A stretch of DNA of 64,000 nucleotides, from NCBI RefSeq assembly GCF_019145435.1, contig NZ_JAHSTS010000001.1, forward strand, positions 399,501-463,500. The letters are read 5' to 3'. The notes under the pieces are model-generated. The model ran no database searches and was not told where the DNA came from. It saw only the letters and a list, made by a program, of their open reading frames with translations. The position numbers were made by a program, and so were the translations under genes. Shown piece after piece: positions 34,411 through 43,150 of the stretch. The stretch is from Pseudomonas ekonensis. GTDB taxonomy: Bacteria; Pseudomonadota; Gammaproteobacteria; Pseudomonadales; Pseudomonadaceae. Position 1 is the stretch's first letter; each line of letters starts with the position of its first letter.

Positions 34411-35505
34411 ATGACGCCCCTAGAACGATATCAAGCTGATCTGAAACGCCCGGACTTTTTCCATGATGCCGCCCAGGAAACCGCCGTGCGTCATTTGCAG
34501 CGGCTGTACGACGATCTGATTGCCGCCGAGCAGAACAAGCCGGGCCTGCTGGGCAAACTGTTCGGCAAGAAGGATCAGGCGCCGGTCAAGGGGCTGTACT
34601 TCTGGGGCGGCGTGGGCCGCGGCAAGACCTACCTGGTGGACACCTTCTTCGAGGCGCTGCCGTTCAAGGAAAAGACGCGGACTCACTTCCACCGCTTCAT
34701 GAAGCGCGTGCACGAAGAGATGAAGACCCTGGGCGGCGAGAAGAACCCGCTGACCATCATCGCCAAGCGCTTCGCCGCCGAATCGCGGGTGATCTGCTTC
34801 GATGAGTTCTTCGTTTCCGACATCACCGATGCCATGATCCTCGGCACCCTGATGGAAGAGCTGTTCAAGAACGGCGTGTCCCTGGTCGCCACCTCGAACA
34901 TCGTGCCGGACGGCCTGTACAAGGACGGCCTGCAGCGCGCGCGCTTCCTGCCGGCCATCGCGCTGATCAAGCAGAACACCGAGATCGTCAACGTCGACAG
35001 CGGCGTCGACTACCGCCTGCGTCACCTCGAACAGGCGGAGCTGTTCCACTACCCGCTGGACGAGGCCGCCCACGAAAGCCTGCGCAAGAGCTTCCGTGCG
35101 CTGACCCCGGAATGCACCGCCGCCGTGGAAAACGATGTGCTGATCATCGAAAACCGCGAAATCCGTGCGCTGCGCACCTGCGACGACGTGGCCTGGTTCG
35201 ACTTCCGCGAACTGTGCGACGGCCCGCGCAGCCAGAACGACTACATCGAGCTGGGCAAGATCTTCCATGCCGTGCTGCTCAGCGGCGTGGAGCAGATGAG
35301 CGTCACCACTGACGACATCGCCCGTCGCTTCATCAACATGGTCGACGAGTTCTACGACCGCAACGTCAAGCTGATCATCTCCGCCGAGGTGGAGCTGAAG
35401 GATCTGTACACCGGCGGGCGCCTGACGTTCGAGTTCCAGCGTACGCTGAGCCGTCTGCTGGAGATGCAGTCGCACGAATTCCTCGCGCGGGCGCACAAGC
35501 CGTAA
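34411..35505 (+). CDS. zapE: Cell-division ATPase ZapE (AFG1-like)
   Basis: A 364-residue AAA-type ATPase of the AFG1/ZapE family, which acts at the Z-ring late in division. The Walker A motif is GGVGRGKT (about residues 64-71), and Walker B is VICFDEFFV (about 128-136). The family segment HFHRFMKRVHEE lies near 92, and the C-terminus is RAHKP. The ATG at 34411 has no strong ribosome binding site. It follows trpS by 90 nt and is closed by a terminator at 35522. Confidence 0.92.
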   Translation: MTPLERYQADLKRPDFFHDAAQETAVRHLQRLYDDLIAAEQNKPGLLGKLFGKKDQAPVKGLYFWGGVGRGKTYLVDTFFEALPFKEKTRTHFHRFMKRVHEEMKTLGGEKNPLTIIAKRFAAESRVICFDEFFVSDITDAMILGTLMEELFKNGVSLVATSNIVPDGLYKDGLQRARFLPAIALIKQNTEIVNVDSGVDYRLRHLEQAELFHYPLDEAAHESLRKSFRALTPECTAAVENDVLIIENREIRALRTCDDVAWFDFRELCDGPRSQNDYIELGKIFHAVLLSGVEQMSVTTDDIARRFINMVDEFYDRNVKLIISAEVELKDLYTGGRLTFEFQRTLSRLLEMQSHEFLARAHKP

Positions 35506-35521
35506 CGCGATCCGGAACATG

Positions 35522-35551
35522 AAAAGGGCCTGCAGTTGCAGGCCCTTTTTT
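35522..35551 (+). terminator. Terminator of zapE
   Basis: AAAAGGGCCTGCA pairs with TGCAGGCCCTTTT around a two-base loop and ends in six T. Confidence 0.9.
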
Positions 35552-35575
35552 GTATTCGAAGTCACCGTGAACGCT

Positions 35576-35663
35576 GTGGGAGCGGGCTTGCCCGCGAAGG
35601 CGTCGTGTCAGCCGAGGGTCTCTCGCTGACACTCCCTCTTCGCGGGCAAGCCCGCTCCCGCAC
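35576..35663. repeat. Inverted REP pair (REPIN/BIME-like)
   Basis: Two REP palindromes face each other: GTGGGAGCGGGCTTGCCCGC at the left and its reverse complement (GCGGGCAAGCCCGCTCCCGC) at the right, about 40 nt apart. As single strand they fold into one long hairpin, the form mobilised by RAYT transposases. No RAYT gene is in the window. Confidence 0.88.
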
Positions 35664-35684
35664 ATGTTGTGCTGACCTGCGAGG

Positions 35685-36680
35685 TCAGGCCGCCTGCTGG
35701 AACTGCTGCCGGTACTGGTTCGGCGACAGCTCGGTGTGCTGGCGGAACAGCCTTGCGAAGAAGCTCGCGTCGTCGTAGCCGACTTCGTAGCTGATGGTCT
35801 TGATGCTCTTGCGGCTACCGGACAGCAGCCCCTTGGCGGTTTCGATGCGCAGCCGTTGCAGGTAATGCAGGGGCTTGTCGCCGGTGGCGGTCTGGAAGCG
35901 GCGCATGAAGTTGCGGATGCTCATGCCGTGCTCGCGGGCCACGTCCTCGAAGCGGAACTTGTCGGCGAAATGCTCTTCGAGCCAGTGCTGGATCTGCAGG
36001 ATGATCACGTCCTGGTGCAGCTTCTGGCCGCCGAAGCCGATGCGCCCCGGCGAGTAGCTGCGCTGCACTTCGTAGAGGATGTCCCGGGCCACGGCCTGGG
36101 CGACGTTGGCGCCGCAGAAGCGCTCGATCAGGTAGATGTAGAGGTCGCAGGCCGAGGTGGTGCCGCCGGCGCAGTAGAGGTTGTCGGCGTCGGTCAGGTG
36201 CTTGTCCTGGTTGAGGTAGACCTGCGGGAACCGCTCGGCGAACGCGTTGAAGAAACGCCAGTAGGTGGTCGCTTCCTTGCCGTTGAGCAGGCCGGCCTCC
36301 GCCAGCCAGAACACCCCGGTCGCCTCGCCGCAGAGCACGGCGCCGCGGGCGTGCTGCTCGCGCAGCCACGGCAGCACCTGCGGGTAGCGTTTGCACAGGG
36401 TCTCGAAGTCGTCCCAGAACGCCGGGAGGATGATGACGTCGGTGTTCTCCAGGCCGCCGTCCACCGGCATGACCACGTCGCTGAAGCTGTTCACCGGTTT
36501 GCCGTCGGGGCTGACCAGGCGGGTTTCGAACGCCGGGGTCAGGCCGTGGCCCAGTTGTTTGCCGTAGCGCAGGCTGGCCAGATGGAAGAAATCCTTGGCT
36601 TGCATGAGGGTGGAGGCGAATACCCGGTCGATCGCCAGGATGCTGACGCGCCGCAAGGGCGTGGAGACTTGCTTAGACAT
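35685..36680 (-). CDS. GlxA-family transcriptional regulator (DJ-1/PfpI + AraC HTH)
   Basis: A 331-residue regulator. Residues about 10-190 form a DJ-1/PfpI (class I glutamine amidotransferase-like) domain with GAVLCGEATGVFWLAEAGLL (Cys at the nucleophile-elbow position). Residues about 215-330 are a tandem AraC helix-turn-helix (AREHGMSIRNFMRRFQTATG, then ISYEVGYDDASFFARLFRQH and SPNQYRQQF). This family controls amino-acid, betaine and related catabolism in pseudomonads. It is divergent from an acyl-CoA dehydrogenase with 148 bp between starts, which it may regulate. Inducer unknown. Confidence 0.9.
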   Translation of the reverse strand: MSKQVSTPLRRVSILAIDRVFASTLMQAKDFFHLASLRYGKQLGHGLTPAFETRLVSPDGKPVNSFSDVVMPVDGGLENTDVIILPAFWDDFETLCKRYPQVLPWLREQHARGAVLCGEATGVFWLAEAGLLNGKEATTYWRFFNAFAERFPQVYLNQDKHLTDADNLYCAGGTTSACDLYIYLIERFCGANVAQAVARDILYEVQRSYSPGRIGFGGQKLHQDVIILQIQHWLEEHFADKFRFEDVAREHGMSIRNFMRRFQTATGDKPLHYLQRLRIETAKGLLSGSRKSIKTISYEVGYDDASFFARLFRQHTELSPNQYRQQFQQAA

Positions 36681-36828
36681 AATTCAACTTTTGTTTTTAT
36701 AAGGGAAAGTGGTCATCAGACGGCTGGATCGTCTTATTTTTTGTCGGATGTGTCCAGTGTCCTGTATCGGGAGCGGGGCTTAGTCTCTGAAGGTTCGATC
36801 CTTTCAACAATAAAGAAAAAGGTGCCGC

Positions 36829-37965
36829 ATGATCCCCAGAACCCTGTTCAGTCCCGAGCACGAACTGTTCCGCGACAGCGTGCGTACGTTCCTCCAGAAA
36901 GAGGCCGTGCCGTTCCATGGACAGTGGGAGAAGCAAGGCTACATCGACCGCAATCTGTGGAACAAGGCGGGGGAGGCGGGGATGCTGTGCTCGCACCTGC
37001 CGGAGGCGTACGGCGGGCTGGGGGCGGACTTCCTCTACAGCGCGGTGGTGATCGAAGAGGTCGGCCGGCTGGGGCTGACCGGCATCGGCTTTTCGCTGCA
37101 TTCGGACATCGTCGCGCCCTACATCCTGCATTACGGCAGTGAGGCGCTGAAGCACAAATACCTGCCGAAGCTGGTCACCGGCGAGATGGTCAGCGCCATC
37201 GCCATGACCGAGCCGGGGGCGGGCTCCGACCTGCAAGGGGTCAAGACCACCGCGGTGCTGGACGGCGACGAGTACGTGATCAACGGCTCGAAAACCTTCA
37301 TCACCAACGGCTATCTCGCGGATCTGGTGATCGTCGTCGCCAAGACCGACCCGAAGGCCGGGGCCAAGGGCACCAGCCTGTTTCTGGTGGAGGCCGGCAC
37401 GCCGGGCTTCGACAAGGGCAAGCGCCTGGAGAAGGTCGGCATGAAGGCCCAGGACACCTCCGAGCTGTTCTTCCAGGATGTGCGTGTGCCCAAGGAAAAC
37501 CTGTTGGGGCAGGCGGGCGCCGGGTTCGCCTACCTGATGCAGGAGTTGCCGCAGGAGCGCCTGACGGTGGCCATCGGCGGGCTGGCGTCGGCCGAGGCGG
37601 CGCTGCAATGGACGCTGGACTACACCCGCGACCGCAAGGCGTTCGGCAAGTCGATCGCCGACTTCCAGAACACCCGCTTCAAGCTGGCCGAGATGGCCAC
37701 CGAGATCCAGATCGGCCGGGTGTTCGTCGACCGCTGCCTGGAGCTGCACCTGCAGGGCAAGCTCGACGTGCCGACGGCGGCGATGGCCAAGTACTGGGGC
37801 ACGGACCTGCAATGCAAGGTGCTCGACGAGTGCGTGCAACTGCATGGCGGCTACGGCTTCATGTGGGAGTACCCGGTGGCCCGGGCCTGGGCGGACGCGC
37901 GGGTGCAACGGATCTATGCCGGCACCAACGAGATCATGAAGGAGATCATTGCGCGCTCGCTTTGA
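36829..37965 (+). CDS. Acyl-CoA dehydrogenase
   Basis: A 378-residue FAD enzyme catalysing alpha,beta-dehydrogenation of an acyl-CoA thioester. The FAD/substrate block is AMTEPGAGSDLQG (about residues 125-137). QLHGGYGFMWEYPVARAWAD and QRIYAGTNEIMKEI close the protein. The usual catalytic Glu of short- and medium-chain enzymes (YEGT) is Ala here. In long-chain and isovaleryl-type enzymes the base comes from an ERL-type helix instead, and Glu243 in LPQERLTVAIG matches that. No electron-transfer partner is adjacent. It is divergent from a GlxA-type regulator. Confidence 0.9.
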   Translation: MIPRTLFSPEHELFRDSVRTFLQKEAVPFHGQWEKQGYIDRNLWNKAGEAGMLCSHLPEAYGGLGADFLYSAVVIEEVGRLGLTGIGFSLHSDIVAPYILHYGSEALKHKYLPKLVTGEMVSAIAMTEPGAGSDLQGVKTTAVLDGDEYVINGSKTFITNGYLADLVIVVAKTDPKAGAKGTSLFLVEAGTPGFDKGKRLEKVGMKAQDTSELFFQDVRVPKENLLGQAGAGFAYLMQELPQERLTVAIGGLASAEAALQWTLDYTRDRKAFGKSIADFQNTRFKLAEMATEIQIGRVFVDRCLELHLQGKLDVPTAAMAKYWGTDLQCKVLDECVQLHGGYGFMWEYPVARAWADARVQRIYAGTNEIMKEIIARSL

Positions 37966-37984
37966 TGAGCGACAGATGCCTGTT

Positions 37985-38027
37985 CGCCGGCAGGCCGGTT
38001 CCCTGCGGGAGCCAGCCTGCCGGATGA
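37985..38027. terminator. REP-like inverted repeat between convergent genes
   Basis: CCGGCAGGC (37987-37995) pairs with GCCTGCCGG (38015-38023) between the ends of the acyl-CoA dehydrogenase and the aldo-keto reductase. The right arm TGCGGGAGCCAGCCTGCC resembles a degenerate REP. It may end transcription from both sides. Confidence 0.55.
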
Positions 38028-39068
38028 TCAAGGCGCCGGGTTCGGATGGTCCTTGTGGATCGCCTCGATCCCTTCCAGCACTTCGTCGGACAGCTGCAGG
38101 TCGAAGCTGGCGATGTTGCTGTCCAGTTGCTCCAGCGTCGTGGCGCCGATGATGTTGCTGGTGACGAACGGCTGCCGGTTCACGAAGGCCAGGGCCATCT
38201 GCGCCGGATCCAGCCCGTGCTCGCGGGCGAGGGCCACGTAACGGCTGCAGGCCGCTTCCGATTGCGGGTTGAAGTAGCGGCTGAAGCGGCTGTAGAGGCT
38301 CAGGCGGCCCTTCGGCGGGCGGGCGCCGCCTTCGTACTTGCCCGACAGGAAACCGAACGCCAGCGGCGAATAGGCCAGCAGGCCGCACTGTTCGCGGATG
38401 GCGATTTCCGCCAGGCCCACCTCGAAGCTGCGGTTGAGCAGGTTGTAGGGGTTCTGGATCGACACGGCGCGGGGCCAGCCCCGGGCTTCGGCCAGGGCCA
38501 GGAAGCGCATGGTGCCCCACGGCGTTTCGTTGGACAGGCCGATGTGGCGGATCTTGCCGGCGCGCACCTGTTCGTCGAGCGCCTCCAGGGTGTCTTCCAG
38601 CGGCGTGAGGTTGGCTTCGGTCTTGTGCTTGTAGCCGAGCTGGCCGAAGAAGTTGGTGCTGCGCTCCGGCCAGTGCAGCTGGTAGAGGTCGATGTAGTCG
38701 GTCTGTAGGCGTTCGAGGCTGGCGTTCACCGCCTCGGTGATGTGCCGGCGGTTGTGGCGCAGGTTCTTGTCGCGGATGTAGTCGATGGTGTTGCCGGGGC
38801 CGGCGATCTTGCTCGCCAGGATCCAGTCGGCGCGGTCGCCGCGAGTCTTGAAGTAATTGCCGATGTAGCGCTCGGTGGTGGCATAGGTGTCGGCCTTGGG
38901 CGGCACCGGGTACATCTCGGCGGTGTCGATGAAATTGATCCCCGCGCCCTTGGCCCGCTCGATCTGAGCGAAGGCCTCGGCTTCGGTGTTCTGCTCGCCC
39001 CAGGTCATGGTGCCGAGGCAGATTGCGCTCACGTTCAGGTCGGTGCGGCCTAGCTGGCGATAGTCCAT
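38028..39068 (-). CDS. tas: Aldo/keto reductase, Tas-like
   Basis: A 346-residue NADPH-dependent aldo/keto reductase of the Tas (YgdS) subgroup, with the same length as E. coli Tas. The catalytic tetrad is visible: Asp and Tyr in FIDTAEMYP (about residues 48-56), Lys in ILASKI (about 83-88) and His in YQLHWPERS (about 125-133). The C-terminal NADPH site is around IGATTLEQLDSNI. The ATG at 39068 has GAGGAG just upstream. The physiological substrate is not known; E. coli Tas was found through a tyrosine-auxotrophy suppressor. Confidence 0.88.
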   Translation of the reverse strand: MDYRQLGRTDLNVSAICLGTMTWGEQNTEAEAFAQIERAKGAGINFIDTAEMYPVPPKADTYATTERYIGNYFKTRGDRADWILASKIAGPGNTIDYIRDKNLRHNRRHITEAVNASLERLQTDYIDLYQLHWPERSTNFFGQLGYKHKTEANLTPLEDTLEALDEQVRAGKIRHIGLSNETPWGTMRFLALAEARGWPRAVSIQNPYNLLNRSFEVGLAEIAIREQCGLLAYSPLAFGFLSGKYEGGARPPKGRLSLYSRFSRYFNPQSEAACSRYVALAREHGLDPAQMALAFVNRQPFVTSNIIGATTLEQLDSNIASFDLQLSDEVLEGIEAIHKDHPNPAP

Positions 39069-39236
39069 CGGGTGCTCCTCGGGCAAAGGATCCATAAAAG
39101 CAGGTTGAATTTTTTTTCGCAATCTGGATAATTGCCGACCTCTTTCTGCAGTGGAAGTGATGCGCCGCCGCCGAAGAATCTTGCCGTTGAACGGACGCGC
39201 CGACCCGAGCCCCCGAAAGCGTCTGTATCCGGCTGC

Positions 39237-39272
39237 CTTTGACTTGTCAAAGTACGCACTATTCAGTAAGAT
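39237..39272 (+). promoter_or_regulatory. Probable rplM promoter with palindromic -35
   Basis: CTTTGAC-tt-GTCAAAG is an inverted repeat that contains a TTGACT (39239-39244). TATTCA at 39260 is the best -10, 15 bp downstream. The leader up to rplM is about 40 nt. Confidence 0.4.
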
Positions 39273-39312
39273 CCGCCGTCTTATTTACGGGCGGCCCCTG
39301 AGGCTATAAAGA

Positions 39313-39741
39313 ATGAAAACTTTTACTGCTAAACCGGAAACAGTAAAGCGCGACTGGTTTGTCGTCGACGCTGCTGGTCAGACCCTGGGTCGTCTGGCCA
39401 CCGAAATCGCGAGCCGCCTGCGTGGCAAGCACAAGCCTGAGTACACTCCTCACGTTGACACCGGCGACTACATCGTCGTGATCAACGCCGAGCAGGTTCG
39501 TGTGACCGGCGCCAAAACCAGCGACAAAATGTACTACTCCCACTCCGGTTTCCCGGGCGGCATCAAGTCGATCAACTTTGAAAAGCTGATCGCCAAGGCC
39601 CCTGAGCGCGTGATCGAGACCGCGGTAAAAGGCATGCTGCCTAAGAACCCGCTGGGTCGCGACATGTACCGTAAGCTGAAAGTCTATGCGGGCGCTGCTC
39701 ACCCTCATACTGCTCAGCAGCCCCAAGAACTGAAGATTTAA
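39313..39741 (+). CDS. rplM: 50S ribosomal protein L13
   Basis: A 142-residue ribosomal protein, the standard length. It starts [20 protein letters not shown] and has the signature [20 protein letters not shown] (about residues 18-37), the [12 protein letters not shown] block and [19 protein letters not shown] near the C-terminus. L13 is an early 50S assembly protein. Codon use is plain and highly biased, as for other ribosomal genes. rpsI follows after 14 nt in the same operon. Confidence 0.98.
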   Translation: MKTFTAKPETVKRDWFVVDAAGQTLGRLATEIASRLRGKHKPEYTPHVDTGDYIVVINAEQVRVTGAKTSDKMYYSHSGFPGGIKSINFEKLIAKAPERVIETAVKGMLPKNPLGRDMYRKLKVYAGAAHPHTAQQPQELKI

Positions 39742-39755
39742 CGGAATAGTTCATT

Positions 39756-40148
39756 ATGTCGGCGACTCAAAACTACGGCACTGGCCGTCGCAAGACCGCA
39801 ACCGCACGCGTTTTTCTGCGTCCGGGCACTGGTAACATCTCCATCAACAACCGTTCGCTGGACACCTTCTTCGGCCGCGAAACTGCCCGCATGGTAGTTC
39901 GTCAGCCGCTGGAGCTGACCGAAACCGTCGAGAAGTTCGACGTGTACGTCACCGTGATCGGCGGTGGTGTGAGTGGTCAAGCCGGCGCAATCCGCCACGG
40001 CATCACCCGCGCCCTGATGGACTACGACGAGTCTCTGCGCAGCGCCCTGCGTAAAGCCGGTTACGTCACTCGTGACGCCCGTGAAGTTGAACGTAAGAAA
40101 GTCGGTCTGCGTAAAGCGCGTAAGCGTCCGCAGTACTCGAAGCGTTAA
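39756..40148 (+). CDS. rpsI: 30S ribosomal protein S9
   Basis: A 130-residue ribosomal protein with the N-terminal [15 protein letters not shown] block and the conserved C-terminus [17 protein letters not shown], whose last basic residues reach the P-site tRNA. The length is normal. It is 14 nt downstream of rplM and followed by a terminator at 40171, closing the operon. Confidence 0.98.
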   Translation: MSATQNYGTGRRKTATARVFLRPGTGNISINNRSLDTFFGRETARMVVRQPLELTETVEKFDVYVTVIGGGVSGQAGAIRHGITRALMDYDESLRSALRKAGYVTRDAREVERKKVGLRKARKRPQYSKR

Positions 40149-40170
40149 TTCCGCTTCCACGTTCAAAAAG

Positions 40171-40205
40171 AACGCCCGCTTCCTCATGGAACCGGGCGTT
40201 TTTTT
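40171..40205 (+). terminator. Terminator of rplM-rpsI
   Basis: AACGCCCG pairs with CGGGCGTT, with an inner TTCC/GGAA stem and a short loop, then seven T in all. Confidence 0.93.
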
Positions 40206-40242
40206 ATGCCTGCGATTTGTTGAAGAATTGCGCTGTGACAAC

Positions 40243-40269
40243 TTGCCACATCCGTAGACCCCCTATACT
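40243..40269 (+). promoter_or_regulatory. Probable petABC promoter
   Basis: TTGCCA (40243-40248) and TATACT (40264-40269) with a short 15-bp spacer. The -10 is convincing and the -35 tentative. The leader is then about 140 nt, AT-rich near petA, with a small GAGGG/CCCTC hairpin. Confidence 0.45.
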
Positions 40270-40415
40270 ACAAGGCTTGAGGGCCAGCCCTCCGGGTAAT
40301 TACCTTGTCAGAATTGGGGGTTTTCATTACCATTCGGCAAAATTTTTATAAGTACATAGTTTTATTTAGTAGATGCCTGATTTAACAGGCCACAAAGCTG
40401 ATGGGAGAGGACTGA

Positions 40416-41009
40416 ATGAGCAATGACGGCGTGAATGCAGGCCGGCGTCGCTTCCTGGTTGCAGCCACATCTGTGGTGGGTGCTGCAGGGGCGGTGGGGG
40501 CTGCGGTCCCGTTCGTGGGGTCATGGTTTCCCAGTGCCAAGGCGAAAGCTGCCGGTGCACCGGTGAAAGTGAATGTCAGCAAGATCGAGCCAGGCCAGCA
40601 GATGATTGCTGAGTGGCGCGGCCAGCCGGTGTTCATTGTCCGCCGTACCGAGGAAATCCTGGGGAATCTCAAGAAGATCGAGGGCCAGCTCTCCGATCCG
40701 ACCTCCAAAAACTCCACGCAACCCACTTATGTCGACCCGGAAGTGCGGTCGATCAAGCCGGAAATCCTGCTGCTGATCGGTATCTGCACGCACCTGGGTT
40801 GCTCCCCGACCTTCCGTCCCGAAGTGGCGCCCGCAGATCTGGGCAAAGACTGGGTAGGCGGCTATTTCTGCCCTTGCCACGGTTCCCACTACGATCTGGC
40901 TGGCCGCGTCTACAAGTCGCAACCTGCGCCTTTGAACCTGCCAGTGCCCCCGCATTCCTATGAGTCTGACGACGTCATCGTCATCGGCGTCGACAAGGAG
41001 AACGCGTGA
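40416..41009 (+). CDS. petA: Ubiquinol-cytochrome c reductase, Rieske iron-sulfur subunit
   Basis: A 197-residue Rieske protein of the cytochrome bc1 complex, which passes electrons from ubiquinol to cytochrome c1. The N-terminus has a twin-arginine signal (GRRRFLVAA) that also serves as the membrane anchor. The 2Fe-2S ligands are in CTHLGC (Cys124, His126) and CPCHGS (Cys152, His155), with the disulphide cysteines in the same boxes. GGGAGAGG precedes the ATG. The stop overlaps the petB start by one base. Confidence 0.97.
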   Translation: MSNDGVNAGRRRFLVAATSVVGAAGAVGAAVPFVGSWFPSAKAKAAGAPVKVNVSKIEPGQQMIAEWRGQPVFIVRRTEEILGNLKKIEGQLSDPTSKNSTQPTYVDPEVRSIKPEILLLIGICTHLGCSPTFRPEVAPADLGKDWVGGYFCPCHGSHYDLAGRVYKSQPAPLNLPVPPHSYESDDVIVIGVDKENA

Positions 41010-42220
41010 TGAGCAAGTTCATGGATTGGGTGGATGCGCGCTTCCCCGCCACCAAAATGTGGGAAGACCATCTCAGCAAGTATTACGCTCCGAAAAACTT
41101 CAACTTCTTCTACTTCTTCGGCTCCCTGGCGCTGCTCGTCCTGGTCAACCAGATCGTCACCGGCGTCTGGCTGACCATGAGCTACACCCCGTCGGCGGAA
41201 GAGGCGTTCGCTTCCGTCGAGTACATCATGCGCGACGTCGAGTACGGCTCGATCCTGCGCCTGCTCCACTCCACCGGCGCTTCGGCGTTCTTCATCGTGG
41301 TCTATCTGCACATGTTCCGTGGCCTGCTCTACGGTTCGTACCAGAAGCCGCGCGAGCTGGTGTGGGTGTTCGGCATGCTGATCTACCTGGCGCTGATGGC
41401 CGAAGCCTTCATGGGCTACCTGCTGCCATGGGGCCAGATGTCCTACTGGGGCGCCCAGGTGATCATCTCGCTGTTCGGTGCGATTCCGGTCATCGGCAAC
41501 GACCTGACCCAGTGGATCCGCGGTGACTACCTGATCTCCGGCATCACCCTGAACCGCTTCTTCGCCCTGCACGTGGTGGCCCTGCCGATCGTCATCCTCG
41601 GTCTGGTGGTGCTGCACATCCTGGCGTTGCACGAAGTCGGTTCGAACAACCCGGACGGCGTGGACATCAAGAAGCACAAGGACGAGAACGGCGTACCGCT
41701 GGACGGCATCGCCTTCCACCCGTACTACACCGTGAAGGACATCGTCGGCGTCGTCGTGTTCCTGTTCATCTTCTGCTTCATCGTGTTCTTCTTCCCGGAA
41801 ATGGGCGGCTACTTCCTCGAAAAACCGAACTTCGAGCAGGCAAACCCGTTCAAGACCCCTGAGCACATTGCCCCGGTCTGGTACTTCACGCCGTTCTACG
41901 CGATCCTGCGGGCGGTTCCCGACAAGCTCTTCGGCGTCATCGCCATGGGCGCGGCCATCGCGGTGCTGTTCGTCCTGCCGTGGCTCGACCGTAGCCCGGT
42001 CAAGTCGATGCGCTACAAAGGCTGGCTGAGCAAGATCTGGCTGGTGGTGTTCTGCATCGCCTTCGTGATCCTCGGCATCCTGGGGGTTCTGGCGCCGACG
42101 CCGGGCCGCACGCTGCTGTCGCAGGTCTGCACCTTCCTGTATTTCGCCTACTTCATTCTGATGCCGTTCTACACCAGGCTCGAGAAGACCAAACCGGTTC
42201 CGGAAAGGGTGACTGGCTGA
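41009..42220 (+). CDS. petB: Cytochrome b of the bc1 complex
   Basis: A 403-residue integral membrane protein with eight expected helices. It carries the two b hemes and the quinol oxidation and reduction sites. Heme-ligand His residues lie in helix B (RLLHSTGASAFFIVVYLHMF) and helix D (FFALHVVALPIVILGLVVLH). The Qo-site PEWY-type motif appears as PVWYFTP (about residue 292). The ATG at 41009 overlaps the petA stop (TGATG); a GTG at 41006 is also possible. It is a full-length proteobacterial cytochrome b. Confidence 0.96.
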   Translation: MSKFMDWVDARFPATKMWEDHLSKYYAPKNFNFFYFFGSLALLVLVNQIVTGVWLTMSYTPSAEEAFASVEYIMRDVEYGSILRLLHSTGASAFFIVVYLHMFRGLLYGSYQKPRELVWVFGMLIYLALMAEAFMGYLLPWGQMSYWGAQVIISLFGAIPVIGNDLTQWIRGDYLISGITLNRFFALHVVALPIVILGLVVLHILALHEVGSNNPDGVDIKKHKDENGVPLDGIAFHPYYTVKDIVGVVVFLFIFCFIVFFFPEMGGYFLEKPNFEQANPFKTPEHIAPVWYFTPFYAILRAVPDKLFGVIAMGAAIAVLFVLPWLDRSPVKSMRYKGWLSKIWLVVFCIAFVILGILGVLAPTPGRTLLSQVCTFLYFAYFILMPFYTRLEKTKPVPERVTG

Positions 42221-43002
42221 TGAAAAAGTTATTTGTTGCTCTGATTCTTGCTGCATTGCCTGTGCTGTCCTTCGCGGCCGAACACGGTGGCCCCGAGCTG
42301 GAAAAGGTCGATATCGACGTCTCCGACAAAGCGGCCCTTCAGGACGGCGCGCGCACCTTCGCCAACTACTGCATGGGTTGCCACAGCGCCAAGTTCCAGC
42401 GTTACGAGCGTGTGGCCGATGACCTGGGCATCCCTCACGAACTGATGCTGGAGAAGCTGGTGTTCACCGGCGCCAAGATCGGCGACCACATGAGCATCGG
42501 CATGCAGCCTGCCGACGCCAAGACCTGGTTCGGCGCAGCGCCGCCGGACCTGACCCTGGTGGCCCGGGTTCGCGGCACCGACTGGCTCTACGGTTACCTG
42601 AAGTCGTTCTACGAAGACCCGGCGCGCCCATGGGGTGTGAACAACAAGGTTTTCCCGAACGTCGGCATGCCTAACGTGCTGGTCGGCCTGCAAGGTCGCC
42701 AGGTCGTGGGTTGCAAACAGGTGCAGATCGTCGACGACGGCAAGAAGCAATACGACCCGTTGACCGGTACGCCGCTGACCCACGAGGCCTGCGACCAGCT
42801 GACCATCGTGCCGAAGACCGGCACGCTGAACGAAGAGCAGTTCGATGAGAAGGTGAAGAATCTGGTAACCTTCCTGGCTTACTCGGCTAACCCGGTCAAG
42901 CTGCAGCATCAGCGCATCGGTACCTACGTCTTGCTGTACCTGGCGTTCTTCTTTGTGTTCGCCTACCTGCTCAAGCGTGAATACTGGAAAGACGTGCACT
43001 GA
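42220..43002 (+). CDS. petC: Cytochrome c1
   Basis: A 260-residue periplasmic cytochrome held by a C-terminal helix. It has a signal peptide (residues about 1-20, LSFAA), the heme-binding CMGCH (residues 51-55), a conserved [20 protein letters not shown] block, and the distal Met expected in the NVGMPNVL segment (about residue 150). The final helix is [21 protein letters not shown]. The ATG at 42220 overlaps the petB stop, so petABC is tightly coupled. Confidence 0.96.
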   Translation: MKKLFVALILAALPVLSFAAEHGGPELEKVDIDVSDKAALQDGARTFANYCMGCHSAKFQRYERVADDLGIPHELMLEKLVFTGAKIGDHMSIGMQPADAKTWFGAAPPDLTLVARVRGTDWLYGYLKSFYEDPARPWGVNNKVFPNVGMPNVLVGLQGRQVVGCKQVQIVDDGKKQYDPLTGTPLTHEACDQLTIVPKTGTLNEEQFDEKVKNLVTFLAYSANPVKLQHQRIGTYVLLYLAFFFVFAYLLKREYWKDVH

Positions 43003-43029
43003 TAACGCTTCAAACCATTGCTGTCGATC

Positions 43030-43113
43030 GCGCGCGCCCAGGGGCGCCTCCGGTGACGCAAGGTCTGGTTGGCCAGGCTTTGCGGGAGGCGCCCTCTGGG
43101 CGCGCGTGCTTTT
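43030..43113 (+). terminator. Long imperfect hairpin between petC and sspA
   Basis: The left arm at 43030-43052 (GCGCGCGCCCAGGGGCGCCT...) and right arm at 43084-43106 (...AGGCGCCCTCTGGGCGCGCG) pair over about 21 bp with one bulge. The loop folds again as CGCAA/TTGCG and CTGG/CCAG. Four T follow (43110-43113). It probably ends or attenuates petABC transcription ahead of sspA. Confidence 0.7.
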
Positions 43114-43150
43114 CCGGTTCCGATCAATTCAACAAGCGAGGAGGATCGCC

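Noticed and set aside
40958..42256. A 432-codon minus-strand frame over cytochrome b
   Set aside because: Antisense of petB; His/Gln/Asp-rich artefact.
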